Below, piece by piece: positions 26,589 to 35,515 of a stretch of DNA of 50,764 bases. The position numbers and the translations under genes are program-made. Numbering within the stretch: the stretch's first letter is position 1; every line of letters starts with the position of its first letter. The notes under the pieces are model-generated. The model was not told the DNA's origin. It saw only the letters and a list, made by a program, of their open reading frames with translations, and made no database searches. Source of the DNA: Caryophanales bacterium (GTDB taxonomy: Bacteria; Bacillota; Bacilli; Bacillales; DSM-4216); the NCBI GenBank assembly GCA_014896555.1, contig JADBKC010000004.1, positions 1 through 50,764 of the forward strand, written 5' to 3'.

Positions 26589-27209
26589 ATGTATAATTAT
26601 TCTTCTATTTTTCATCAATTATATCAATATATTGGAGAGCAGCATCAAACAATTGAAGTGCTGAAACGGGAAATACAATCCATCAAAGATCAATTGCAGG
26701 AAATGAAAAAGCAGCCCGTTATGAACGTGGAAAAAATGGAATATCGATTTGATCAGTTGAAAGTCGACACGTTAGAAGGAACGTTGAATATTGGTATGAA
26801 TCCTGCTGATACCGCAGAAATGGCTGATATGGATCTCCCCCTTTCCGATCCATCAGCCCTGCCCCCTCTTGAATACGCCCAATTGCTATTAAACACTCAT
26901 GCTGCCATGAATGAATATATTAATAATGAACTGCCGGACTGGATCCACCATCAAGAAGCTCTTCAAAAACGAAAACTGGAGCCTTCCGTTTATTCCGTCA
27001 TTAAAAACGATCTTTCTAAACAATTGCCGGAACGCCTACAATTTTATATTCAACAGTTTGCTCAACGTCATAAGGACTCTTCTCTTATACAGCAAGAAGT
27101 GCTGGAAAAAACAAAATTTGATATTCAACAAGCTGTTGCCCGCTTTTTTACTGCCATGCCTGACACGAAAGGTGGGACATACAATGAACCTCCAAGTCAC
27201 CAATCATGA
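26589..27209 (+). CDS. gerPC: Spore germination protein GerPC
   Basis: 206 residues, the largest GerP protein. An N-terminal coiled coil (IFHQLYQYIGEQHQTIEVLKREIQSIKDQ, about residues 7-40, in heptads) leads to VEKMEYRFDQLKVDTLEGTLNIGM, the family core with an antiparallel strand. The C-terminus is a helical E/Q/K-rich region. GAGGTGA precedes the ATG. Its 3' end overlaps gerPD by 26 bp. Confidence 0.93.
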   Translation: MYNYSSIFHQLYQYIGEQHQTIEVLKREIQSIKDQLQEMKKQPVMNVEKMEYRFDQLKVDTLEGTLNIGMNPADTAEMADMDLPLSDPSALPPLEYAQLLLNTHAAMNEYINNELPDWIHHQEALQKRKLEPSVYSVIKNDLSKQLPERLQFYIQQFAQRHKDSSLIQQEVLEKTKFDIQQAVARFFTAMPDTKGGTYNEPPSHQS

Positions 27210-27363
27210 ATTAAAAGTTGCCAATATTAAAATTACTGGTGTATCCACTTCTTCCCTTATATTAATAGGAGATGCCAATCAAATCCAATTGTTTTCCGCC
27301 TTTGATACCCCTCCGGAAGCTTTAATCGTGGGACCTTTTGTTTCATTTTCACCTAGGGGGTAA
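27184..27363 (+). CDS. gerPD: Spore germination protein GerPD
   Basis: 59 residues starting at ATG 27184, inside the end of gerPC in another frame. LQVTNHELKVANIKITGVS and SSLILIGDANQIQLFS fit GerPD. An AAAGGTGGG lies upstream inside gerPC. The longer open frame (from 26911) is only gerPC shadow. Coupled translation is likely. Confidence 0.9.
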   Translation: MNLQVTNHELKVANIKITGVSTSSLILIGDANQIQLFSAFDTPPEALIVGPFVSFSPRG

Positions 27364-27370
27364 CCGTAAC

Positions 27371-27769
27371 ATGTCAATGCGGTCTTCTGTAGTAGAAAAT
27401 ATTCAATTAACGACACTTCTCTTCAGTTCAGTTTTTAATATCGGCGATGTCGAAAATATCTCCTCAAGAGCCAATGTATTAGCCATTCAGCATACGAATC
27501 ATCTTTTCTTGTCAGATGAAATTCCTTTATCATCTTTTCCTATCTTTACGGAACCTCTTCGTTTTCAACTTGGAGAACCGTTTCATTCAGTCCAAACGTT
27601 CCATGTTAACCCCATCATCCATGTTGGAAATATTTCGATCATAGGAGCATCTGCATCTGCAGTGATTCAAATTGGATCGCTATTGAACGGTGTTTTGGAT
27701 TCAAGAGTCAAACATATTCGCCATATTGAAAACATGGAGACGAAAAATCTTAAGCCAAAGGATGTTTGA
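27371..27769 (+). CDS. gerPE: Spore germination protein GerPE
   Basis: 132 residues from ATG 27371, with GGGGGTAAC directly upstream at the gerPD stop. RSSVVENIQLTTLLFSSVFNIGD at the N-terminus and INPIIHVGNI-like repeat later resemble the short GerP beta motif (here HVGNISIIGASASAVIQIGS). Late mother-cell coat protein. Confidence 0.92.
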   Translation: MSMRSSVVENIQLTTLLFSSVFNIGDVENISSRANVLAIQHTNHLFLSDEIPLSSFPIFTEPLRFQLGEPFHSVQTFHVNPIIHVGNISIIGASASAVIQIGSLLNGVLDSRVKHIRHIENMETKNLKPKDV

Positions 27770-27770
27770 T

Positions 27771-27989
27771 ATGCCATCTCTAGTCGGATCAGTTCAAGTG
27801 ATACACGTCAGCAACGGAGTGGTGCAATTTGGCGATTCCGCTTTTATTTCGCCAAAATCCGCCAGCAGATCGTCAGCAGGCTCCGGCGGATTTAATACTG
27901 GACCATTCATCGTGACCTATTCAGGATTCAGCACGAGTCCAACTTTTACTGGTAGTGTCCTCGATCAGCCTCTTTCTGGAAACAATTGA
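27771..27989 (+). CDS. gerPF: Spore germination protein GerPF
   Basis: 72 residues from ATG 27771, one base after the gerPE stop codon. MPSLVGSVQVIHVSNGVVQFGD and SSAGSGGFNTGPF show clear homology with GerPA. GGATG within the gerPE end serves as ribosome binding site. Last gene before the terminator at 28002. Confidence 0.93.
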   Translation: MPSLVGSVQVIHVSNGVVQFGDSAFISPKSASRSSAGSGGFNTGPFIVTYSGFSTSPTFTGSVLDQPLSGNN

Positions 27990-28001
27990 TCATAAAGAAA
28001 T

Positions 28002-28046
28002 GCCGGCTAACGTCAGCGCTTCTTTACTGTTTTTAGCCGGCTTTTT
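28002..28046 (+). terminator. Terminator of the gerP operon
   Basis: 9-bp perfect stem GCCGGCTAA (28002-28010) with TTAGCCGGC (28033-28041), then five T. The T-tract is on the plus strand, towards convergent addA. Confidence 0.88.
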
Positions 28047-28075
28047 GATTCTCCATGAAGAGGATGATGGACCCT

Positions 28076-31000
28076 TTATCGGTTGCTTATCGCAAGCAGT
28101 CGGCCGCCGTCAAAAAAGTATAAATATGCTTCAGAAAGCGGACGTTTTAAAATTTGTTCTACGGCTCTTGTATATAATGCTATTTGTGTACGATAGCGAT
28201 TTTCCAACACTTGAACAGCTTCCTCTCCCCCGCCTTTCACTAGTCGGCCAATACGATCTGTCTTATAGTCCAACAAAACAAGCTGGCCATTCTCCTCAAA
28301 TAAGCAATCAATGATCCCTTGTACTAAGATAGAATCTTCCATACCGCTCCATTTTTCGTTCAATTCTTTCGCTAGTATTGCCATACTAAATGGCACCTCT
28401 CGCCAAATTCGATCAGCATGAATGAGTCGCTTTCCGACAGAAGTTTCAAAGAAACCGAAAATTTCCTCCATATGAATCGCTTCCGCCTGCTCAAGTGTAA
28501 TTAATTCTTTCTGATGCAACTGAGCAACCAGTTCATTGATAGACTCCTTCGTTGGAGAAACATTTAGCGGGATATGTTGCATAACAGCATGCATGGCCGT
28601 TCCTATTTCAGCAGGTGTTAATTTTTTCTCTTGCATAAACTTCGGCCGCTCAAAAATAGGTTTTTCGTGCTGTTTAATGAGATCTGTCCCGGCTGTTTCA
28701 TCCGGCATTTCAAATAACCTTTTCAATTCGGAAACTGATTGTTTAGAACGAAGCCGAACTGAATCAGCAAATGGATATTTCCAATTCAATCGCTCTGTAA
28801 TCTCTTCTCGAAACGAAGATTCAAACGGGACCGTTTTTCCTTTTTCCACTAGTTCAACCCATCCGTTTTCATCTTTACTTTCGTTCGTTGCTGCTTCCAA
28901 AAACTCATCTTTATGGTAAAGATGGACTTCCCACTTTGAAGGATGATGCCAAATTTCTTGTGTCCCTGAAGGAGATTTCGTTTCGTTTTCAAGAAGTAAA
29001 CATGCGTCTTTATGACGGACAAGAGCCGGCCCGATCCAATCTAAATAACATTTGGCATTGGCCCTGTCGTATTCGCTCAATAGCCAGTCTGTATGGCTTA
29101 GCGCCTTTTTCCAGTAAGAGATGGCCTTGTCAACATTTTTTAACGTTCCGACTAAATATAATTTCTCTTTCGCACGGGTTAAAGCAACGTATAATACCCG
29201 CATTTCCTCTGCAATTAATTCCAACCTTTTCTTTCTTTTAAAGGCCATTTGAATAATCGTTGGATAACTGATCCTTTTTTCAACATTTACATAGCTGCAG
29301 GCAAATCCGTACTCTTTGTCCATCAAATAAGATTTATTAAGATCCCTGAAGTTAAACTGTCTGCCAAGCCCCGCGACAAAGACAACAGGAAATTCCAGCC
29401 CTTTGCTGGCATGTATCGTCATAAGTCGAACGACATCTTCTTGTTCGCTAAGAGCTCGTGCAGCTCCTAAATCGTCCCCTCGTTCCTTCATCCGTTCAAT
29501 AAAGCGCAAAAACCGGAACAGCCCGCGGAATGATGTGCTTTCATATTGACGAGCGCGATCGTATAATGCCCTTAAATTGGCTTGCCGCTGTTTGCCTCCA
29601 GGGAGCCCGCCCACAAATTCATAAAATCCTGTATCACGATAAAGCTGCCAGATCAATTCAGAAAGACTTCCTGTCCGAGCCTTCGATCTCCATTTTGGAA
29701 GCTTTTCTGCAAATCGGCTCACTTTTTCATGGAGTTCTTCTTCAGACGGTTTCGGAACAGCCTGGATAAATGCTTTTAACGCGTCATAATAGCTTCCTTT
29801 TTTAGAATGAAGGCGGATTTTCGCCAACTCATCTTCTGAACAGTTTACAATTGGCGAGCGAAGAACAGAAGCAAGAGGTATATCTTGATAAGCATTGTCA
29901 ATGACTTTTAAAAGAGCCATCATAATAGCGATTTCCGTCGCATTGAAATACCCAGTAGATAAATCGGCATAAATAGGAATTCCAGCATTTTTAAATTCTT
30001 CCATGATCTCAGGCGCCCAAGGCATGGAACGCAATAAAATGACGATATCCCGGTATTGAATCGGTCGATATGTTTGCGTTTTCGGATCAAAAATGGGTTT
30101 TCGTTCTGAAATCAATTCCTTAATTTTCCCCGCCATCCATCGCGCCTCGATTTGCGACTGCTCCAAATCTTCTTCCTCGAATAAATCTCCATCCGTTTCT
30201 TCCTCAGACGAAACCGTTCGCTCCTGTTTATCTCCTTGATCCATCAAGACCACTTCCACCGGATATTCTACTTCTTCAGGATAAGAGGAGCCTTTGACAA
30301 GTTCCGCCTGTTCATCGTATTCAATTTCCCCTACTTTCACGCCCATAATCTGTTTAAAAAGAAAATTCGTTCCTGCAAGTACTTCATACCGGCTACGAAA
30401 ATTTTTCGAAAGGTCGATTTTCAGCCCACTTCCTTCCCCGTCTGCCGTAAACCGACGGTATTTCTCTAAAAACAGATTTGGTTCTGCCAGACGGAAACGA
30501 TAAATAGACTGCTTCACATCTCCAACCATAAACAAATTTCCTTCTGTCTCCGGTCTTTTGGAAACGAGTTGAAGAATGGCTTCTTGAACTAGATTCGTAT
30601 CTTGATATTCATCCACTAATACTTCTTTGAATTGATGTTGATAATACAAAGCGGCTTTTGAAGGTACTCGCTCGCCATTAGATTCCGATTCCGTCAAAAT
30701 CGCCAAGCAATAATGTTCCAGGTCGGAGAAATCGACCAGCCCTTTTTCTCTCTTTTTTTCCTGGTAGCGATTCATAAACGCTTTTACTAAATAAGCTAGC
30801 GTTTCTACAACATCTTTCATTTCTTTCATATCCCGTAAAAAGTAGCGGGGATTTCTTGAAAAATAGTCGTCTTTTAGCTTTTGTATGATCTTCTTTGCCT
30901 GATCCCGTATGTTTTTTGATTCCTCCACAAGGGTTTTGTCGTACTCTGATCCACGGCAGCTTTTTAATTTATCAAATGTCACCGTTTGAAACTTTTCGTA

Positions 31001-31846
31001 TAAATCTTGCCAAGAATCCTTTACGGCTAAAAGACTTTCGACCATTTCCAGATCAATCAAAAAGTTTTCCGCCCGGGGAGCTGGGCCTCCGGGCTTCTTC
31101 GTCAGCTCCAATCCTTCTTGAAGGAGCTGGCGGGCACTCTCTAGCTGCAGGCCAATTTCAAATTTCAACGTCTCCAAAAATGGCAATTCATCTATGGAAC
31201 CCTCTTCATTCACATCATACATCTCGGTTAACCGCTCCAACCATAATTCTGGATTCGGATGGGATTGTGAAAAAAAATACAAATTTTTCACTAAATCCTG
31301 AAGTTCTGCATCGCTGCGGTCGTTGGAAAAGGTTTCAACCAATTGGTAAAAGCGGTTTCCTTCTTTTCCGTATTCTTCTTCAAAAAGCTCATCGAGAGCT
31401 TCCTCCCGAAGAAGCGTTCCTTCCGTATCCTCGGCAATCCGAAATGCCGGATCGATATCGATCAAATAGTAAAATTTTCGAATCACTTCTAAGCAAAAAG
31501 AATGAAGAGTGGAAATGGACGCCCGGCTCAGCAAGCTCAATTGTTTACGCAAATGGTCTGAATTCGGCTGTTGATTGACGGCTTCTTCTAACGTCTGTCC
31601 AATTCGATGTTTCATTTCGGCAGCAGAGGCATTTGTAAATGTAACAACCAGTAATTCATCCACATTCACTGGATTTTCACGGTTTGTAATTTTTTGGATA
31701 ATCCTTTCTACCAAAACAGCCGTTTTTCCAGAACCTGCCGCTGCCGCCACTAATATATCTTGTCCGTCCGCCATGATCGCTTTCCATTGATCGTCTGTCC
31801 AAGTTACATGATCCGGTTTTAACGGAATTGGATGCTTGCCCATCAT
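28076..31846 (-). CDS. addA: ATP-dependent helicase/nuclease subunit A
   Basis: 1256 residues. UvrD-type helicase plus RecB-family nuclease, one half of the AddAB complex that resects double-strand breaks up to a Chi sequence. Walker A AAAAGSGKT at residues 34-42, motif II VLVDEYQDTNLVQ near 420, SQIEARWMAGKI and MTIHASKGLEFPVVF (motif V region), and the nuclease motif VLLDYKTDRIGRL near 1190. The start overlaps the addB stop by one base (TAATG), giving coupled translation. The adjacent ATG at 31843 is an alternative. In B. subtilis sbcD-sbcC follow; here gerP converges instead. Confidence 0.97.
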   Translation of the reverse strand: MMGKHPIPLKPDHVTWTDDQWKAIMADGQDILVAAAAGSGKTAVLVERIIQKITNRENPVNVDELLVVTFTNASAAEMKHRIGQTLEEAVNQQPNSDHLRKQLSLLSRASISTLHSFCLEVIRKFYYLIDIDPAFRIAEDTEGTLLREEALDELFEEEYGKEGNRFYQLVETFSNDRSDAELQDLVKNLYFFSQSHPNPELWLERLTEMYDVNEEGSIDELPFLETLKFEIGLQLESARQLLQEGLELTKKPGGPAPRAENFLIDLEMVESLLAVKDSWQDLYEKFQTVTFDKLKSCRGSEYDKTLVEESKNIRDQAKKIIQKLKDDYFSRNPRYFLRDMKEMKDVVETLAYLVKAFMNRYQEKKREKGLVDFSDLEHYCLAILTESESNGERVPSKAALYYQHQFKEVLVDEYQDTNLVQEAILQLVSKRPETEGNLFMVGDVKQSIYRFRLAEPNLFLEKYRRFTADGEGSGLKIDLSKNFRSRYEVLAGTNFLFKQIMGVKVGEIEYDEQAELVKGSSYPEEVEYPVEVVLMDQGDKQERTVSSEEETDGDLFEEEDLEQSQIEARWMAGKIKELISERKPIFDPKTQTYRPIQYRDIVILLRSMPWAPEIMEEFKNAGIPIYADLSTGYFNATEIAIMMALLKVIDNAYQDIPLASVLRSPIVNCSEDELAKIRLHSKKGSYYDALKAFIQAVPKPSEEELHEKVSRFAEKLPKWRSKARTGSLSELIWQLYRDTGFYEFVGGLPGGKQRQANLRALYDRARQYESTSFRGLFRFLRFIERMKERGDDLGAARALSEQEDVVRLMTIHASKGLEFPVVFVAGLGRQFNFRDLNKSYLMDKEYGFACSYVNVEKRISYPTIIQMAFKRKKRLELIAEEMRVLYVALTRAKEKLYLVGTLKNVDKAISYWKKALSHTDWLLSEYDRANAKCYLDWIGPALVRHKDACLLLENETKSPSGTQEIWHHPSKWEVHLYHKDEFLEAATNESKDENGWVELVEKGKTVPFESSFREEITERLNWKYPFADSVRLRSKQSVSELKRLFEMPDETAGTDLIKQHEKPIFERPKFMQEKKLTPAEIGTAMHAVMQHIPLNVSPTKESINELVAQLHQKELITLEQAEAIHMEEIFGFFETSVGKRLIHADRIWREVPFSMAILAKELNEKWSGMEDSILVQGIIDCLFEENGQLVLLDYKTDRIGRLVKGGGEEAVQVLENRYRTQIALYTRAVEQILKRPLSEAYLYFFDGGRLLAISNR

Positions 31847-34800
31847 TATTCGCCCCTTTCACGTATCCATTTCAATACATCTTCATCTTTTAGAGGTGTG
31901 ATGATTCGATATCGATTTTCTTCAAAGCTTGGGTCAAACTGGCAAAGTGAACGGAAAGAACAAAATTCGCACGGTGTTTTCTTTTTATATTTGTAAGGGG
32001 CAATATCGATTTTTCCGGAAACAATTTCATTGCCTGTCTTTTCATAGACCTTTCGGACATATCTTATCAGAGAATCAAAGTCATTATCAGAAGCTGCTTT
32101 TGAACGCGAGGTAAGCGTTCCGTCTTTTTTGAGTCCGGCGGAAATAATGGCCGAATTCCCCGTTTCCAAAGTCTGATCCATCAATCGGATCACGTTCGAA
32201 TCGTTTAGAACAAGTCCTTTCATTTTGTATTGTTTAAAAATTTCTTCTTCCACTTCGTCCATCGTTAGTATTTTTTTTGTTTTCAGCATCGGATTATGGA
32301 CATGGAAATACAACACTCCGGCAGGTAATGCAGGCGTTCCTATCAACTGTTCCGAATTCGCTAACACAATATCTAAATACGTAAGCATTTGCAGAGCAAG
32401 ACCATAATAAACTTCTGTTAAATCAAGATCCTTGCTGCTGGATTTATAATCAATCACTCTTAAAAAGACATTGCTGTTTTCTTCCGCTTTATCAACACGG
32501 TCAATTCTTCCTGCCAGCTCCATTTTTATGCCGTTTTTCAAAGTAAATGTAAACGGCGGAAGTTCTGCTTTTGGTCCAAAACCTAATTCCAGCCCAATTG
32601 GCTCAAACCCGCTTGCTCGCGAATGTTCGCTCAATATATAAGAAGCCTTGCTGATAATAGATTCAAGCTTTTTCTTAATATAATGATAGCGGTTCGAACT
32701 CAATAAAATTTGATTTTGGAGCTTTGGCGCCAAATATTGAATCGATTCTCTTGCCAATTGCGCACACTGATCTTTCGTCAATGTCTTCCAGCCGAGACCT
32801 CTTTTTTTGACTTCATCGGCCATCCATTTTAATGCTCCGTGGAACAGCTCACCGATATCGGGAGCTTCTAAACGGAACACCTCTCGTTCTCGAAGACCGA
32901 GCCCAAATCGAGCAAAATGGGAAAACGGACAGCCGCGGAAAAGCTCCATTCTCGAAACGCTAGCCAAAATATGGTCTCCGTAAAGCTCCTTGCTTGTTTC
33001 CTCTGTTAAACTCTTCGCTTCATTTCGATAAAACAAGCTGGACAAAATTCTTCTTGCCTTCCACTTCCAATCTTGGTGGCTCATATAGAAATTGTAGACA
33101 TCCCACCAAATGGAATACATTGGATAATTCCGTAATTTAAGCTGAATTTGAGACGTTAAATACAAAATAGCCGTCCCCGGATGGGAAATGTAAGACAGTT
33201 GATCCTGCTCCTCTAGTTCCGAAGGATCGTTCAACAATAGCTGTTCTTTTATATTCGGATATATTTCCTTCATTCTTTTGATGTAGAGGGAAGGAAGCAA
33301 AGCTTTTCCTTCCTCATTCGCGATCGGATAGGATAGATACAGTTTTTCAGAAGGAGTTGTAAACGCTTTGTAAGCAATAAACTCTTCATCTTGCAGCCTT
33401 GTTTTGCTCGTCGGTGCAAGCTTGAGCCCTAATGAAGCCATCCTCTCCCTCTCTTCATCGGTCAAAATCCCTTCCTCTGCCATTTTGGTCGGCAAAACTC
33501 CATCGTTCACTCCGACAATAAATGCGGTCTTGATATCTGAAAGCCGTGACAATTCCAAATCGGCGATGATGACTTGATCGGCAGACGGTGGAACATTGGT
33601 AAATTGCATCGATTCAATGCCCGCTTCGAGGATCGCAGCAAATTTCTTCAGTGTAAACGGCTCGTCGCCAAGCATCTCCACAAACTCGTCCAACAGTCCA
33701 ATGACCGCATTCCACGCTTGTTCATGATCACGGGCTGCCAGCAAATCCCCGTTTTCTTCAGCCTCCATACTGAGTCTTTCCAGTTTTGCCGGAATATCCA
33801 GTTCCTCAAAATACTTATAAAGCGCCTCGCAAAAATCTCTTCCGTTTTTCGCTTGACGAAACCGTCGATTGAGACGTAAAACGGGCATTCGAATCATATC
33901 CCGCAATTCGTTTATTTCTTCCTCCATCTCCCGCTCCTCGTCCGTTTGCGGTGCGTCAGTCAGCTCAAGTCCTCTGTATCTTCTGTAAACCCAGCGTTTT
34001 TTCGTTGTCCACAGTTCCCCTTTCACCCCATGAGCCAGACAATAGTTTTCAAACCGGTCTATTTTTTCCCTTATCTGCTCTGCTTTTATATGAAAAGGAT
34101 AAAGAAGCTCTGTTTTGACAGCGCGAAAAACCGGTTCATAACGCCAAAAGCTAGTTAAAATTTCAAGACTGGAACGAATCAATTCAATAAAAGGATGATT
34201 TAACATGGTTCGTTTTTGATCAATAAAAAACGGAATCTCGTAGTCATAAAAAATGGTTTCAATCAGTTCCTGGTAATCTTGTCCGTTTCTGATTAGCACA
34301 GCTATTTCTTTGTAGCGATAATGATGTTTGCGGACAAGTTTTCGGATTTCTCTTGCCACCCCTTCAATCTCTGCTCTTCGGTTCGCTGCCTCATAAATCA
34401 CGGGGACGCCTTCTCCAATAAACGGCTTGGCCGGCCTTTTGTCAAAAAAGCGTTCCAAATGTATGAGACTCTGTTCCTCGCTGCGTACAAACTCCGTCAT
34501 GATGATATCTTCCGTTGATGCCCCAGATTTGCGGGCCATTTCCCATAAAGAAGCATAAGTTTCGCCAGTCATCCGGAACAAATCCATTTCTGCAGGAATT
34601 TCATCCGAATAAGGGCGGTCTAGCGTCAGTGCGATCGAAACTTGGGATGAAGATTTCATCAATTCGTAGATCACCATATATTCCTGGGGAGTAAAACTAT
34701 AGAATCCATCGATATAAATTTGTGCACCTTGCAAATACTCCGACTTTTGGATGGACTCCGCCAATAATTGAAAATAATCTTCCGATGCAATATAGCGGTC

Positions 34801-35325
34801 AATGAGATGATTTTCAAACTCTTCGTAAATCAAGTGGAGATCATGCAATTTATCAATCAAAATCTGTGCCTCTCCGTTTTCCTCAAACTCCGTCCTCCTG
34901 GCCGCCAGTTCATCAGTACCAACGCAATAGCGTTTCAATTCAATAAGCGCTTTTTCCACATGCTGAATAAACCCCGATTTGTCCGCTACTTTAGCAAAAA
35001 GCCTGAGATTCTCTTTTCTTTCTTCGATAATTTTTCGAATCAGCATATTTAAACCGGCTGAAGACAAGTGAATCCGGCTGAGTCCTCCCGTTTCTTGAAG
35101 GACTTTCCATGCAAGACGCGAAAAACTGTAAACTTGAGCACGCATCATGCCGTTCAATCCCGGGGTATTCACAAGCTTATATTCAGATAAAAAAGTCATT
35201 TGTTCAGGGACTATATAAATAATCGGCCTCCCAGATGGATTTTCGATTAATCGATGAGTTATTTCATCTATCATAAACTTCGTTTTTCCTGTTCCAGAAC
35301 GTCCTAAAATAAAACGAACAGACAT
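31846..35325 (-). CDS. addB: ATP-dependent helicase/nuclease subunit B
   Basis: 1159 residues from ATG 35325 (GGAGAGGTGA upstream); the frame extends to 35421 without a ribosome binding site. Walker A GRSGTGKT lies at residues 8-15, with a largely inactive helicase body. A C-terminal RecB-type nuclease (LRVIDYKSSSKDLDL) is present. Fe-S cluster cysteines are seen in LFRGCPFSHFARFG and in CEFCSFRSLCQF near the C-terminus, as in AddB, where the 4Fe-4S cluster stabilises DNA binding. First gene of addB-addA, with a LexA-like box in its promoter. Confidence 0.97.
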   Translation of the reverse strand: MSVRFILGRSGTGKTKFMIDEITHRLIENPSGRPIIYIVPEQMTFLSEYKLVNTPGLNGMMRAQVYSFSRLAWKVLQETGGLSRIHLSSAGLNMLIRKIIEERKENLRLFAKVADKSGFIQHVEKALIELKRYCVGTDELAARRTEFEENGEAQILIDKLHDLHLIYEEFENHLIDRYIASEDYFQLLAESIQKSEYLQGAQIYIDGFYSFTPQEYMVIYELMKSSSQVSIALTLDRPYSDEIPAEMDLFRMTGETYASLWEMARKSGASTEDIIMTEFVRSEEQSLIHLERFFDKRPAKPFIGEGVPVIYEAANRRAEIEGVAREIRKLVRKHHYRYKEIAVLIRNGQDYQELIETIFYDYEIPFFIDQKRTMLNHPFIELIRSSLEILTSFWRYEPVFRAVKTELLYPFHIKAEQIREKIDRFENYCLAHGVKGELWTTKKRWVYRRYRGLELTDAPQTDEEREMEEEINELRDMIRMPVLRLNRRFRQAKNGRDFCEALYKYFEELDIPAKLERLSMEAEENGDLLAARDHEQAWNAVIGLLDEFVEMLGDEPFTLKKFAAILEAGIESMQFTNVPPSADQVIIADLELSRLSDIKTAFIVGVNDGVLPTKMAEEGILTDEERERMASLGLKLAPTSKTRLQDEEFIAYKAFTTPSEKLYLSYPIANEEGKALLPSLYIKRMKEIYPNIKEQLLLNDPSELEEQDQLSYISHPGTAILYLTSQIQLKLRNYPMYSIWWDVYNFYMSHQDWKWKARRILSSLFYRNEAKSLTEETSKELYGDHILASVSRMELFRGCPFSHFARFGLGLREREVFRLEAPDIGELFHGALKWMADEVKKRGLGWKTLTKDQCAQLARESIQYLAPKLQNQILLSSNRYHYIKKKLESIISKASYILSEHSRASGFEPIGLELGFGPKAELPPFTFTLKNGIKMELAGRIDRVDKAEENSNVFLRVIDYKSSSKDLDLTEVYYGLALQMLTYLDIVLANSEQLIGTPALPAGVLYFHVHNPMLKTKKILTMDEVEEEIFKQYKMKGLVLNDSNVIRLMDQTLETGNSAIISAGLKKDGTLTSRSKAASDNDFDSLIRYVRKVYEKTGNEIVSGKIDIAPYKYKKKTPCEFCSFRSLCQFDPSFEENRYRIITPLKDEDVLKWIRERGE

Positions 35326-35465
35326 ACGATCACCTCTCCGGCATTCTGCACCTTGGCTGCAGCACTCTTTATAATCTTTTGAAAATAGGGCATCATTTCT
35401 TTCAGCGGAATAATCCGCCATTTTGATTTCAGCTCTTGCCTTTCGAACAAAAATCTATTGTAATC

Positions 35466-35503
35466 AGAATAACAAACATATGTTCGATTGTCAAAAACAA
35501 TCG
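35466..35503 (-). promoter_or_regulatory. addB promoter with LexA-like SOS box and second palindrome
   Basis: Minus strand: TTGACA (35494-35489), 17-base spacer, TATTCT (35471-35466). The spacer contains CGAACATATGTTTG (35486-35473), 13 of 14 positions matching the Bacillus LexA consensus CGAACRNRYGTTYC. A second inverted repeat, CGATTGT-CAAAA-ACAATCG (35485-35503), covers the -35. LexA repression of addBA, relieved by RecA under DNA damage, is inferred. Confidence 0.78.
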
Positions 35504-35507
35504 CAAA

Positions 35508-35515
35508 AATTTTTC
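35508..35515. repeat. Target-site duplication, left copy
   Basis: AATTTTTC, repeated exactly at 36894-36901, flanking the ISL3-family element. Eight bases is the usual duplication length for ISL3. Confidence 0.85.

Noticed and set aside
28002-28046. Shared bidirectional terminator for addA
   Set aside because: The T-tract is only on the plus strand, so it was assigned to gerP.
30895-31578. 227-codon plus-strand ORF opposite addA
   Set aside because: Shadow of addA; no start signals and no recognisable domain.
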